From: Roridomyces roridus
Taxonomy: Eukaryota; Basidiomycota; Agaricomycetes; Agaricales; Mycenaceae
NCBI GenBank assembly: GCA_029378245.1
Contig: JARKIF010000003.1
Coordinates: 992,001 to 1,056,000 of the forward strand
DNA: 64,000 bases
Direction: 5' to 3'
Part shown: in pieces, positions 9,379 through 21,315 of the stretch
Layout: each line of letters starts with the position of its first letter
How positions within the stretch are numbered: the first letter of the stretch is position 1
Program-made: the position numbers and the translations under genes
Notes under the pieces: model-generated
Told to the model about the DNA's origin: nothing
The model's database searches: none
Seen by the model: the letters and a program-made list of their open reading frames with translations, nothing else

Positions 9379-11203
9379 TCACTCAGTCGTAGCGAACCCA
9401 ACCTGGTTGTTCGTCGTATCAAACACCGAGTAGAAGCGCTACGGAAAAATTAGAATCCATCTGCTGGTAAGAAAGCAAAAGGAATAGGGAACACACCTGC
9501 AAGAACCCAAACCCATCAATGAAATCCAACCCCGTGCCGCTGTTACTCCCCAGATCCGCCGTAATCAAATAAATCTGCCCCTCCTGCCCGCCGAGCGTCG
9601 AGTTGAGTGCGCGAGGCCAGATTTGTGCGTTGGCAGTCAGTTCGAGGGTTTGCTGTGGCAAGCCGGATCAGGTCGTGATCATTTCAAAAGAGATGGATGG
9701 AATGGAAACACACATCTCCAATCTGGAAAAACAACGACTCCAAGTTATCAAACTGGTCCTCGGTAATGGTGAGCAGCCCAGTGGTGTTGTCCAGCGTGGC
9801 CCCGGTGGCTTTCTGGTACGCTTGGAAAGCATCGGTGGCGAGCATCAAAAGAGTAGTTCCCGTGTCGACGATACCGGCGGTCGACGAGAGGATCGTGCTG
9901 CCGTCCGTTCCGTATCTGAAAAATAATCAGTTCAAAATGTTTACTTTCAAAGGAGGATGGAACGCACGTAACAGTCTGGTCGATACCCCAATAGCTGCAG
10001 GCAATTTCCTGGTTCAGATTCAATTTCCCACCCAAAGACAACCACTCACTTGCTTGCAGGGCTCGTCGACGTAATGGGCACAAACTCAATCTGGCCATTG
10101 AACTTGGTCGAATCCGTACCCCCAAAAGTAAGCTCTCCGTTCACCACATCGCCCGCATCAGTGGTGGGGATGTACGAAATGCCGATGGACTCGACGGGGA
10201 TAGTGCCCTGGCTGAAGAGGTTGTCCGTGACAGTGGGGACAGTAGAGGTCGAGGAGACAGTGCCAGAGGTGAGGTCCACGGGACCGATGCTAAGCGAGTT
10301 TAGAGAGGAAGTTGAACAGCGGGCGCTTATCGCTCACCCCAAGATACTACCAAAGGTCAACATATGTTGCTAGCAGCGGATAAAGTGACTCACCCGTCGA
10401 CGCCGTTGAAGCCAGTAGCCGTGGATGCGACTCCGATGGATTGCTTCTGGATCACCAGGCCCGGTGCGAGAGTGACTTCGTCGGTGACTAGTTTAAATTT
10501 GTTGTCAGCTTCACTTCGTTTCACCCAAAACCAAAATACATACACTCGGTGCCGGAGAACTAGGTGGCAACAGGAATCAGCCATCCAGAAATAAACGCAC
10601 AACTGGTTCGTTGAAACTCACCGATCCGGAGCCGTAGCTGACGTTCTGCGAAAAGCTGTTAACAACGACTCGAATAAGATAGATGGAGAAGACATACAAC
10701 AGTGTGGCGAGTATCCGTGCTGGTGGACGTCGCGGTATACTTCTGGTCCGCGCCCACCCAGGTGTTGGAACTCCCTGGAACGTGCGTCGGCTACTACTAT
10801 CTCCGCCGCCGACTCGAAGTGGACTCACCAGTGTCAATGAGTAGAGTGTATTGAGTAGCGGGCGACCCGACGCCGACAGACATGGTGTAGGTTACAGCAG
10901 CATCGGTCACTGAAGAGCGCATCAGTCAACAACCCTTGTAAGAACATGGGACAAACCATCAATAGATCCGGGGTCAGCAGCCTCCGCGCCGCCGGTAGCG
11001 TCCTCGGCACCGCCAGCAGCGTGATGAGGGGCACGGTGGTGGTGCTTGTGGGCATGGGACTTGTTGCGCATCAAGGGTCCATGGGGGTGGACACCCGAGA
11101 GGAACTTGCGTGCGCGGGCCTTGTCGGCGGCGACGATGTGCTTTGCGCCGCCCTGGAGGAGACGGGTAGAGAAGGGGATGGCTTTGATAACGTGGTGAGG
11201 CAT
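9379..11203 (-). CDS. Aspartic protease (A1, pepsin-like), complete
   Basis: Twelve exons sum to 1233 nt, 410 residues: 11203-10957, 10909-10829, 10774-10698, 10645-10622, 10559-10544, 10487-10394, 10346-10338, 10289-10050, 9994-9968, 9915-9714, 9652-9497 and 9438-9379. Exons of 16 and 9 nt are needed to keep the family sequence YGSGSFSGTEFTDEVTL and FNGVDGILGIGP. Catalytic aspartates are in LLIDTGSSNTWV and GIVDTGTTLLM, the flap tyrosine in VSYGSGS, and the C-terminus is FYSVFDTTNNQVGFATTE. The N-terminus (MPHHVIKAIPF) lacks an evident signal peptide and contains a His-rich stretch, so export is uncertain. Expected activity is acid endopeptidase. Confidence 0.92.
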
Positions 11204-11238
11204 GGTAGAATGGGGAGTAGGAGACGAACACAGAGGTA

Positions 11239-11246
11239 CTTTTATA
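11239..11246 (-). promoter_or_regulatory. TATA box of the complete aspartic protease
   Basis: TATAAAAG on the minus strand, 36 nt upstream of the ATG at 11203. Confidence 0.5.
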
Positions 11247-11931
11247 CTCTCCCAGAGGTGGACACACCACTGATTATCAATGCGTCATATTTTGAGTGGG
11301 TTCAGAAGGAGACCTGGATCGTCCCTGCACCACGTTGACGGCAACCCCCGCATAAATTTGTGTTGTGAAGAGCAACGAATGGTGCCGAATCAGGATTGCT
11401 CTGGCTATGGACTGCAGCTGGAGCATATGCAGCCAGCCAGCCAGACGTGTGTTTGTAGCTCGCAGTCAGAATGGAAGAGGTCGAGCGAGCAATGGAAGTT
11501 CGGCGGTCGTGGCTGCTACTGCTGCACCAGTGAATCTATTTTTAGCTATCGCCTTATCTTGTACCACCGCCGCCGAGGTTGGAATGTTGAGCACAGTGGG
11601 ATGACAGACGGCGCTAGATGAGCACCGGTATTGTGGGAGATATCTCACAAGTCCGACATCTTGAGGCAGTCCAGCAAAAGCAACAGAAATGCATCGGAAA
11701 TAGGGTCCAATGATTATCCAAGAACAGAGTTCGGGCACAGATGAACCAGGATGACGTGTGCGGGGAGTCGGAGACGATGGGAGAAAAACAAGTGGGCCGC
11801 GGGAGCAACGCGGGAGATTTACATGACAACGGTGGCAGTGTGGAAAATCATTAGGACTCGGAGGTCATCGGCCCGCGGCCCGCTGGCCCGGCGCAATCAC
11901 TCACAAGGTTTCTCTCACCAGAACCACCACC
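11247..11931. other. Divergent intergenic region
   Basis: This lies between the protease and GH5 starts, which diverge. No coding sequence, RNA gene or repeat was recognised. Confidence 0.5.
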
Positions 11932-13597
11932 ATGTCCTTGAAGGTCTCTGGAACGAAGATCGTCGATGAAGATGGGAAGGAAGTCATCCTCCGGGGAGCG
12001 GGTCTCGGGGGCTGGATGAAGTGCGATTTCACTGCGAGTCAATCGCACCCATTGACACCGCTCCCAGCATGGAAAACTTCATCACAGGCTATCCTGGGTG
12101 CGAGTTTCAAATCCGAGAGGCGCTAGCGGACGCCATTGGGCAGGAGAAATCCGATTTCTTCTTCGACAAGGTGTGTTGCACGACATTGTTGAATCCAAAC
12201 TAAGTATATTTCGGCAGTTTCTCGAGTACTTTTTCATGGAGCCCGACGCCAAGTTCTTTCGCAGTCTGGGGCTCAACTGTATTCGTATTCCGTTCAACTA
12301 TCATCATTTCGAAGGTGCATCCTTTTCGTCCTTCTTGTATCCCAATAACTTTATTCGACAGACGACATGAACCCCCGCGTGCTCAAGGAGTCTGGCTTCA
12401 AGCACCTCGACCGCGTCATCGAACTATGCGCCCAACACGAAATCTACACGATTCTTGATCTCCATACCGCTCCGGGCGGGCAAAACACCGGGTGGCATTC
12501 TGACCACGGCGGGCACCTCGCAAACTGTAAGCCATCTACCCCCTCCTCGTCCCTCTCGAAATCAAACCTCGCAAAGTCTGGGTCCACAAAGACTTCCAAG
12601 ATCGTACCATCTGGCTCTGGGAGCAGCTCGCCGCGCACTACAAAGGGAACAAATGGATCGCAGGGTACAACCCCCTCAACGAACCCACCGACTCGGACCC
12701 AAAACACGCACGAGTCGTCGCATTCTACCACCGGATCTACACCGCCATCCGCTCCATCGACCCTGACCATATCATCTTCTTTGACGGCAACACCTGGGCG
12801 CAGGACTTTACGCACTTTGGCGACGCCTACAAGGTTTGGGAGAACACGTCCTATTCGATCCACGATTATTCGCCTTTTGGGTTCCCTGCGGCGCATGAAA
12901 AGTACGTGGGGAACGCGGAGCAGCGAGAGAGGATGCAGAAGACGTATGAGAGAAAACGGGAGTGGATGGATGAAAGGGGACTCTGTGTGTGGAACGGCGA
13001 GTGGGGGCCCGTGTATGCGCGGAGGCAGTATGATGGGGAGAAGACGGATGAGGTTAACGAGGTCAGGTTGCACGTTTTGAAGGATCAGTTGGGCATGTAT
13101 GGGAAAGATCGGTTGAGTTGGTCGATTTGGTTGTACAAGGATATCGGGTTCCAGGGTGCGTTGAATCGTCTCAGGTTCGTCTCGAAATTGAACTATGCAC
13201 AGGCATGGTGTACGTTTCATCTTCCACCCCGTACATGACCCTCCTCCGCTCCTTCCTCGCCAAGAAACAGCGTCTAGCCGTCGACTCGTGGGGTACCGAC
13301 GACACCGCTGTCAAGCACATCTACGCGCCACTCATCGATCACATCCTCGAAGAAGTGCCGCCCGAGAACCGTGCGATTTATCCGCACCCAGAGTATCGTT
13401 TACCAGATCGCGTCGCGTTGCTGTCGAGGAATATACTCGTTAGCGAGTTCATGGTTAAAGAGTGGGCCGCGCATTTCAAAGGGATGGAGGAGACGGAGTT
13501 GGACGAGATTGCGAAGAGTTTCAGGTTTGAGGGGTGTGAGAAGAGGGAGAGGTTGAATGAGATTTTGACGGAGAGTGCGAGGGAGTTTCAACAGTAA
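11932..13597 (+). CDS. Glycoside hydrolase family 5 (cellulase-fold) protein
   Basis: Six exons, 11932-12020, 12068-12170, 12218-12314, 12362-12526, 12577-13155 and 13203-13597, give 475 residues. The N-terminus has the GH5 signature ILRGAGLGGWMNMENFITGY, then LGLNCIRIPFNYHHFE and ILDLHTAPGGQN. The acid/base Glu is in GYNPLNEPTD and the nucleophile Glu in VWNGEWGP; HDYSPFGFP and SWSIWLYKDIGFQ match the other conserved strands. There is no signal peptide, so the enzyme is probably intracellular. In agarics, such proteins resemble exo-beta-glucanase or glycosidase members of GH5 rather than secreted cellulases. The exact substrate cannot be assigned. Confidence 0.9.
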
Positions 13598-13806
13598 AGA
13601 AATTGTACGAGTTACGAGAGATTCCCAGATTCAACCGCGGGAAAACAAACTTGACATCGGATGCTGTATTCGCTAGCGCTCGTTTCTCATCCAACCAATT
13701 CGAAGCGACACAACTAGTTGATTTCGGCCTCAGTATTCCAGGTTACCATGCTGCAAGAATACAGGATTACATATTATTATACACTTCTAACTCGTCATGG
13801 GTATCG

Positions 13807-14271
13807 TCATAGCTGACTCGGGTCGTCATGGATGCTAGCTTCTCCCTGCAGGATTTTCTCCCCGTGTTCTTTGAGCTCAGGCTACAAACGCGCGGTCAGA
13901 TCTATGGAACTAGGCGGGCGACGTAGGTGGGTGGGCATTCACCTTTGCCAAGAGCTACAATATTTATCAGACACGTCTCAGAGGATCTGAAAAGACTCAC
14001 CGTTCCACGAGTTTTCTGGTGTTCAAATTCGTCTTAGATTGTAACCGCCGTGTGTGAAGGATCCACTGACCTTCGCGACACCTAAGATATGGTCAGCCAA
14101 TGCCTAAGAGCTAACGACTATCTGCGCACCAATGACCCGATCTTTGAAGGGCACGACAGGAGGGTTCCCGGCCGCCGGCGCGGCAGGCTGTTCGTGGAGC
14201 AACGCGCCGTCTCTGGGTGGTGCGGGCTCTTGGGAGAGGGTGTTCGTGTTGTTGTTGGCGGTGGAAGACAT
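13807..14271 (-). CDS. Small conserved fungal protein with three consecutive microexons
   Basis: Five exons, 14271-14130, 14081-14071 (11 nt), 14015-14001 (15 nt), 13954-13943 (12 nt) and 13881-13807, give 84 residues. The spliced C-terminal half reads PFKDRVIGVAKKTRGTLLAK then PELKEHGEKILQGEASIHDD, a pattern I associate with short CsbD-like or related stress proteins of Agaricomycetes, but the assignment is not firm. The N-terminal half is Ser/Asn/Pro/Ala-rich and probably disordered. All four introns have GT-AG ends and the frame works only when every microexon is kept. A TATA-like TTATAAG lies about 35 nt upstream. Function unknown. Confidence 0.7.
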
Positions 14272-14498
14272 GGTAGATGAGTGAGTGGTGAATGGCTTGG
14301 AGCACTTATAAGGCCGTGCAGGGCTCCATTCTGTGACGTCAGCATGTTGGATCCGCGGTCACATGATGACTAGTACTGGCAATCTCGTAGTAGCCGGTAT
14401 CAAACGCCATCAAGCAAGCATGGGAATCGAGTTCCGGCGGCCGTGATCATTCAAAAGGTGGCACGACAGGACGAGTTGCCTTCTTCCCCACCCACACC

Positions 14499-15014
14499 AT
14501 GTCCAGCCCCGGCCCAGAGCAAGCCTACCTCGACATCATCTCCTCTGGCGGCAAGACAACTGAAGAGGCCGCCACAGCCATCTTTGACCAACTCAAACCC
14601 GTCCCGCCCTCTTTCCTCATCGGCGAATGGGTCGGCGCGGATTTCGACACGGGCCACCCCGCGACGCAGGCGCTCGTGGCTTTGAAATGGGCGGGAAAGC
14701 TGTTCCGCAGTGAGGAAGACGTTGATCCGATTATCGTTTATGATGAGGAGGGCAAGCGTGTTTGGCTCGAGTCGTATGGGCATGCGAGGATTCGAGAGGT
14801 TAAATTCAGGGGAGTTGTGTCCGCTGCGATGGTAAGTTGGAATCATTCTCCCCACTGTGAGTATCTCAACCCGAAACAGGCATACGACGACAAACCCATT
14901 ATCGACCACTTTCGCTATGTCAACGAGGACACCATGGCTTCTATGATGGACGGAAAAGGCGTTCCGGAGGGATATCATTTCCATCTCACGAGATACAAAC
15001 CTGCCAAGATGTAA
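14499..15014 (+). CDS. GXWXG / DUF4334 domain protein, copy 3
   Basis: Two exons, 14499-14831 and 14880-15014, give 155 residues. It starts MSSPGPEQAYL with no intron where copies 1 and 2 split after five residues, so the first intron has been lost or gained. The motif is FLIGEWVGADF; KWAGKLF, VDPIIVYDEEGKRVW and KPIIDHFRYVNEDTM follow and the end is LTRYKPAKM. The intron is 48 nt and in frame without a stop, so retention would give a 171-residue protein. It lacks the palindrome element and is more diverged than copies 1 and 2. It ends 41 nt from the stop of the convergent carboxylesterase. Confidence 0.9.
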   Translation: MSSPGPEQAYLDIISSGGKTTEEAATAIFDQLKPVPPSFLIGEWVGADFDTGHPATQALVALKWAGKLFRSEEDVDPIIVYDEEGKRVWLESYGHARIREVKFRGVVSAAMVSWNHSPHCEYLNPKQAYDDKPIIDHFRYVNEDTMASMMDGKGVPEGYHFHLTRYKPAKM

Positions 15015-15055
15015 TTCTATGAGTACCAGAAATCAATGCTGCCAAAGAGCGGGGT

Positions 15056-17269
15056 TCAAGTTGAAGAAATTTGCTTGTTCTGTGATTCGTGAATTGAAAA
15101 TGAGAATGAGCATGGAGTCGTGGGTGACTGACTAGCACGAAAGTTGTCCGGGATCATAGTCAAGTTGGCGCCGTCCAGCTGCATCACGGTCTGATCGTGC
15201 GAGGTCCATTGTGTCCAGCGGGGACCTGGGCAGTTCAATCATTCAACGCGATAAATGGAGAGATGACCACTCACGCGGAAAACCAAAACCATCGTTGGGC
15301 GTAAGGCTCGTCGCAAATGAAATCCAGTAATCCATCATAACTAGACTCAGGAAGGTCGCAGATGCAGTGCCGTCCAGCTTGCCAAAGAGGTATGAAAGTT
15401 CCAATCCATGGCTGACTGCGTAGAATTTAGTGTCGAGTTATATATTGTTTTGCCAGTAAACACACCACCAAGGGCAGGAGAGAACTTTGGATGCGACTGG
15501 GTAAACAGGTATCCGTAAGTATGAATGGATGCGTTCGCGGCTGTTTGCATCCAGAAACGACGTTGAGAGAGGAAGCTCTGGTCGCCCACTGCAGCGAGTT
15601 ACTTGAAGAGGAGGATCATGAACAGTAGTTTGGAGCTCACATATCGCTGCCTCACGTTTATACTGTGAACTGCGCCCGAAGGTCTCGTTTCCAGTGTTGA
15701 ACGGCGATCCTATAAATGCGATGAGCCTTAACTGAAGTTCAAGTCGCGAGAATCTACCGATTGAAGGGATGTCTGGATACAGCTCCAAAATAGCAGCGAC
15801 GGAGCTGTTCAACGCCTCCGGCGATGCGGTGGGAGAAGCACGAGCAATGAGTTTAAGAGCAATTCCTTCCGTAGAGCTGACGGTCGGTTCCGCAAACAGT
15901 GTACCTTCCCCAGTTGAATAAGCAAGTCTCGAATGAAAGAAGCGAAGACTCACCCTCGTCCAAGTTCGTCCCGGAAATGAACGGCAACTTTGCAAACTGC
16001 CCATTCTGGAGCAAGACGGATGGTAAATCAGGAATAATGCCTCCGGGCCCATCGATGACCGGATTCCAAGGCAAGATCCCCGTGGGGTGCGACGCGGCCA
16101 TCGCAAGACCCTGGAAGATCTCCGTCGTATTAGCTTTTTGGAGACAGTCAAAGGTGGATCCGGATGTGGCGAGTGAGGCACAGGACGGGACGCCCTTGAC
16201 AAAGTTCTGCCAAACGCCTTGACGATACTGAGGAGGAAGCAACGGAGTAGAGGCGTGTGAGCCTGATTCGAGTATCTGAATCAACTTGGTAAGTGATTCG
16301 AATGGAAGGTAATTGGATACACACAGCAGCCCTTGCCAACGAGGAGATCGGCGAGTTCAAGAACAAGAGCGAAATCATGATGGCTCCTGCACTTTGCCCA
16401 AACACAGTGACTTTACTCTTGTCCCCACCAAACGCCCCAATATTCAATTGAACCCATTCCAGTGCCGCGAGTTGATCCTTCAAACCCAAGTTCAATGCAC
16501 CGTTGTCTGCAGCTTCCTGACCCTGCGGGAAACCCAGCGGTCCCAATCGGTAGTTGAAGCTGACGTATATCACAGGCGTGCCCTGGAATGATACCTCGGT
16601 TCTTGGCGTTATTCAGGATGAAAGCGACGCACGCGTAATACACTTTGCTGGACGATTGCATTCCCGTTGTAAATCGTCGACAGACCCCCTTGGAAAGCAC
16701 CGCCGTACCTAGCTATGCGTTATTGATCCGCGCTCGAGGGCAAAAAAGCTTACCCACGTCCAGAACATCTGACCTGCCTAAGGTATTTATGCCGGTTCTT
16801 GTGAAAAATGCTCACAACAGGAAGATTTGCCCCAGCGCGAGTCCCTGCAGGACGTAACACGTTGATACCCAGGCAGTCCTCGGATATTTGGTTCACCGGC
16901 AAACCCTGAGTTTGAGATTGGAAACCAGGCAGTATAGAAGCTTTGTTGAAGTACCAGTTGAAGGCACGCAAGCTTGAAACTACTGGCGTGAAACGTGCCC
17001 GAGTCGAGTGCAGGCTTGAGCACGGGAGGTTTCAGACGGAGATTTCCCAGAGGCGGTTCTGCGAACGGAATCCCTAGAGTAAAGAGTTTCAAGCATTGTC
17101 TGTTGTGGGTCATTGTAGTCGTACCTGCGAACAGATCCTGGCGGAACGTAGGGATGTCGAGCCCGACTACAGTTGCATCCCGAAGCTGAACAGCCGGAAA
17201 ATCGCTGTGCCCGGTCCACCAGAGCTGAGTTACCACAGATGCGAGTTTGAGTAGAAGCAAGAGAGGCAT
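15056..17269 (-). CDS. Secreted type-B carboxylesterase/lipase
   Basis: Twelve exons sum to 1671 nt, 556 residues, starting at 17269. Exon 4 is an 11-nt microexon (16768-16758) that restores LPVMFWTYGGAFQGG. The first 20 residues (MPLLLLLKLASVVTQLWWTG) look like a signal peptide. IPFAEPPLG, SEDCLGINVLRPAG, VIYVSFNYRLGPLGF and VTVFGQSAGAIM follow; the nucleophile is the Ser in GQSAG, the acid the Glu in GTNLDEG, and the His is in VSHGLELSYLFG. This is the complete alpha/beta-hydrolase triad of the COesterase family, which hydrolyses carboxylic esters outside the cell. The C-terminal about 35 residues are low in similarity and the last exon end is less sure than the rest. Confidence 0.9.
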
Positions 17270-17476
17270 AATGGGAACACGATCTTGTGAAAGAAATTGA
17301 AACGGGAATTATGACGATTTCTGGAGGGACTAAGGGTTTTTCTCGCGACACGACCAGATGGCGCCAGATGATCAGCGTTCAGGACAAACTGGGAAGCATC
17401 ACACAGCCACAGAAAGCCACCTGTCACCCTTTGCACATCCCGGCCCCCAACCACTGCCGTCGCATTCTGTCGCAAA

Positions 17477-18978
17477 ATGTCCGTGGCGGGACATGCCCGA
17501 TACGTTCACTACAACCCACCAAATGCACATGCCCACACCCAAATCCACCACCAGCCCACTACAGTTTCCCCCCAAGACACGCAGCATGTACCCACTCTGA
17601 AGCCGACGCCCACAGTCACTCACCGTGCCCAACCCATTGCGTCAACATCTCAAGCGCCTCAACCGGTCGTGGCCAAGGGGGATTGGACCAAGGATCTCGT
17701 CCAGCTTGCAAAGACCGCCGAGCTCAAGTACGTGGCACCATTTTTTATCCATTTTTTTCGGGCTGATTTTTTTTTTCTGTAGGAAACACGCCTTGACGCT
17801 ACAGCTGCACACTGCCCACATCCTCTCCGCGCACGCGTCTCTCGAACAGAAGAATCGCGCTGTGCAGGATATCCTCGAGCAGCGGAACAAGTCAGTGAGG
17901 GTCCACTTACTTTTTCTTCGGCGCCGTTATATCCGCCTCGCACGATGATCCTACCAGAAACAAGCATAGTTCACACTGAAACTACCGTGTTGATACTCTG
18001 CATCTGTCTTTCGCTCCTATCTGACCTCATTGCTCCTTTGCCTTTGTTCTCGACGCTGACTGCCCTGCAGACTCGAATCGGAGCGCAATCGTCTCATCGA
18101 CTGTCTGAGCCAGGTGTGTAGTTTTTCCACTTTTCTTTCGATGGAGAGCTCAAAGTTTGTGCAGGTGAACGAGGACCGGAATCAGGTGGGCACCCGTCCA
18201 TATTTTCGCTCCTGTTGTCCCTTTCTGTACATACGTCCAATCCCAATCTGCACGACATTTCCCTGCCCGTACTCCTTCCCCTCCGCAGGCCCTCTCTCAG
18301 CACGCCTGTTCTTCCCTCTCCCCTCCCTCCACGCCTGCTTCTTTCGTCCAGGTCGTCCGCATATACACCCCGTCCTATTACTCCATCCTTGCCTTCACTG
18401 CCCATCCTCTGTTCTAACATTCAACTCCAGGCCGATCTCCTCCTCTCCAGCCTCCAACGCGAATGCACCTCCCTTCAATCCAAGATCGCCACCCTTTCCG
18501 CCGGGGAGTACGCCGTCGCCAAAGCGGACGTAGACAAGCTGCGTAGTGACCTCGGGCAGCTGCCATTACCGGGACTGCAGCAGACGTTGGAGGGCAGGGG
18601 CGTTGGGTGGGTTTCCTTCTCCCTCTCTCCCTACTTTCATTGACCTGGCGTTTCAGATATCTTGATGAACGTCGCACCGCCGGCCCTAGTAACATGCACA
18701 CGATACAACCACCGCCGGGTGCCACCACGGTAGAGAAGAAGCGGAAACGCTCAACCCCTAACGGTACGTTTTCGTCCTCTGCTCTTTGGTGTGGCTGTTT
18801 CCTTACTCTGGAGCTGGTAGGTGCGAACGGCGCTGAGACTGGTGTAGCAAGCACACACGTGAACCCGGGTGGTACGATTATGGAAGGAGTTGTGGATGGG
18901 GAGGGTCCTGCGCAGGCCAAGCGCCCTCGAGGACGGCCGCGCGGGAGTCGGAATCGGGGTGGGGCGGCTGGAGGGTAG
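17477..18978 (+). CDS. Coiled-coil protein with C-terminal AT-hook
   Basis: Seven exons, 17477-17727, 17783-17890, 18071-18113, 18165-18185, 18431-18606, 18657-18763 and 18821-18978, give 287 residues. Two introns are unusually long for this window (180 and 245 nt). The N-terminal 80 residues are His/Pro/Thr-rich; residues about 85-200 are heptad-like helix (LQLHTAHILSAHASLEQKN, LLSSLQRECTSLQSKIATL); a basic KKRKRS follows, and the C-terminus holds KRPRGRPRGSRNRG, an AT-hook. AT-hooks bind the minor groove of AT-rich DNA, so a nuclear DNA-binding role is likely. No known orthologue was recognised. Confidence 0.75.
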
Positions 18979-19411
18979 GCAGAGACTCGGGCGGACCTCT
19001 GGACATGATCTTGGATTTAACTTATTCGAGACTGGATGTACTGTGTACTGCGAGGGGCGGGGCGCGACGCGTACTGGATTCATGAGCGTCGGGTCGGTTT
19101 GGGGAAGACTACTAGTACATAAAAGAGATGTGTTGTTTGTAGCTGCTTGTATTTTACATCTTGGATTCTCGTCCGACTGTCATGGTACTGAGGCGCCTTG
19201 CTCTAGTCTCAAGCCTGAATAGCTACTTTCCATTCACTTCGGCGTTTTCGGCTCCTCTACAAGGTCGGATCTCCGCGTGTTATATGAGTCTGTCGGCGAG
19301 CCCGTCGGCAAAGCCGCCACTTTCCCCACTTCGATCTCTTTTTTTATTTCGCCTTTATTCAGTTCTCTAGCCGGAGTGTCTGTCAGCTGAAGCCCAGAAA
19401 TGACTCGTCCT
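18979..19411. other. Intergenic, no gene recognised
   Basis: Between two plus-strand genes; it should hold the terminator of the AT-hook gene and the promoter of the first arrestin-like gene. Nothing else was recognised. Confidence 0.5.
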
Positions 19412-19417
19412 TATAAA
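19412..19417 (+). promoter_or_regulatory. TATA box of arrestin-like gene A
   Basis: TATAAA lies 38 nt before the ATG at 19450. Confidence 0.5.
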
Positions 19418-19449
19418 GTGCGTCAGGGCCTGGAAAACCCCGCTTGGAA

Positions 19450-20801
19450 ATGGAGCTGCAACCGCCATCGTACTCGCAAGACCCCGCAACGGACGAGACG
19501 CGCTTGGAGTCTACTCCGCGTGCCGGTCCGCGGCTGTCTCCCACTGGGACCTTCTCCAAGATCTGTAGCTCGGCCACTCTCGTATTGCTCGCCCAAGAAT
19601 CCGATGCAAGAGCTCCTTCGTATGGTAGGGAGGCGTGCATTCGAGGATTGCTCTTGCTTGACCGGGATACGAGTCGGAGCAACATCACCGACATTTCGGT
19701 CAAGGTAGTAGAGTCAGTGTACAATTGGTTGAACGGCTGCTGACGGAGACCATTAGCTCCAAGGCCGTATTGAAGCTGTAGTCCAATTGGGCGCTACTAT
19801 AACCAAGGTTCTTAACCAGAATCACTGTCTTTGGTCTTCCAGCGCCACGCCGAGTTCGTCTTGTCCAGAGACGATCGAATTCGCCTGCCACCTGCCAGCG
19901 ACGTTCGAGCACGAGGGCGTCGACCATCCTCTGCCCCCTTCGTATGTCGCAAGGTTCCCAGGATATCCTACCCTCTTCGCGCAATGCGTGTATTCACTAA
20001 CAATATCGATCACGAAGAGTAGGAGGTTGTTGTCCAAGACGAAGACGTATGTTGAATTTTATTCAGTTGACAGCCAACTGAACCTTGCTCAGTATTTTCG
20101 TTCCTCTCAATTATAACCCGCAGACGAGTCCTCCTCAGGGTATCTGCCCGATAACCTCCTTTTTCGCTGCACTGAAAGCAGCGCCGGAAGAATGGTTTCA
20201 ATCTTCGTTCATTATGCAACCACGGGGGACGTCGCAGTATCCCATTTACTGCGAGGCCTTCTCCCCCTCGGTCAAAATCTTTTCCTTCTCCGACAGCATC
20301 CCGTTGCATATTCAACTAGCGGGCGAACTGGCGTCGCTACAGCAGCTTGTCGGCACTGAGTCCCCTGGCCAGGCGTCCGGATCCGCCCCCGCCTTGCGCG
20401 TCTATCTCATGCGCCGGGTGTCCGTTTCTCATCACAACAGGACGACGCAGCGCACGCAGCGGATCGGCGAGGGTCGATTTTGGGCAGTTCCCCCGGATGT
20501 TGATGTTCGTTCCGAATCCGAAGAGTTGTGCTTCCATGCACTCGACTGGGATGGCGAGGTGCGGTGTGGGCCTGGTGTTACCGTAGCTGGGTTCCACGCT
20601 CTTGGGCTTACGGTCAAGGTTGGTTGGCCTTTTTTTGAACGCGAGCCATTTTCTTACGAGATGTAGGATTTTATCACCATCGAGTTGGTCCCACCACATC
20701 TAGGCAGCGGTAAATCGTCTTCGTCTTCGCTCCTGGTTGCGCCAGTCCAACACACTATTCCAATTCGTTTGGTGACCGAGGCGTTCGTCCCGCCAACGTG
20801 A
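19450..20801 (+). CDS. Arrestin-like protein A
   Basis: Four exons, 19450-19704, 19757-20046, 20093-20618 and 20667-20801, give 401 residues. The pattern is that of agaric arrestin-like N-domain proteins: YGREACIRGLLLLDRD, VKLQGRIEAVVQLG, HCLWSSSATPSSSCPETIEF, LPPSYVARFPGYPTLFAQCV and FSPSVKIFSFSDSIPLHIQL. The last exon is DFITIELVPP. Arrestin-like proteins act as cytosolic adaptors that link membrane cargo to ubiquitin ligases; no PY motif was seen, so a link to Nedd4-type ligases is not supported. An upstream in-frame Met occurs two codons away from no better site. It is tandem to gene B. Confidence 0.75.
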
Positions 20802-21315
20802 TTGTTCTCTAACGATCTTTGTGATGTTGCTGGAATTTTATTATTATTACGGTCAATCCTGTTCGTCTTGCGATTGGGTGGCTGTCAAGCTTTTGAACTT
20901 GTTGCAACTTGCAATCGGTTGTCCCAGAGTAATGGGACTCGTTCTCCGCCGGCGGCGAGTTGGTTCGGGTATCAATCACAAGTTTCAAGTTCGGCGTTCT
21001 GTCGGCCGACACTTACTTGGAACCATTGAAGACAGTCCACAACCTTTCGCATGGACACGGACCAGGACACCCGACTACAGCTCTCCATTCTCTCGAACCA
21101 AGCACGAAAACGAACAACCCAAAGTACTCTCATAACCACAACCAGGCTCTCGTTATCCGAAGGATCGAATCACCGAAGTGCCGCACTAGTGAACGAGTCA
21201 TTTCTTGGTCTTACTAAGTCGGCACGTTCTATGTATTGCGAATATATCTCCTACGATGTCTACGGCGTTTCGAGATCTACTTAAATAGCCTCGCCGCCTC
21301 GCGTAACCCCTGAAA

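Noticed and set aside
12444..13220. Minus-strand 258-codon open frame
   Set aside because: It is antisense to the main GH5 exon, whose frame carries both catalytic glutamates.
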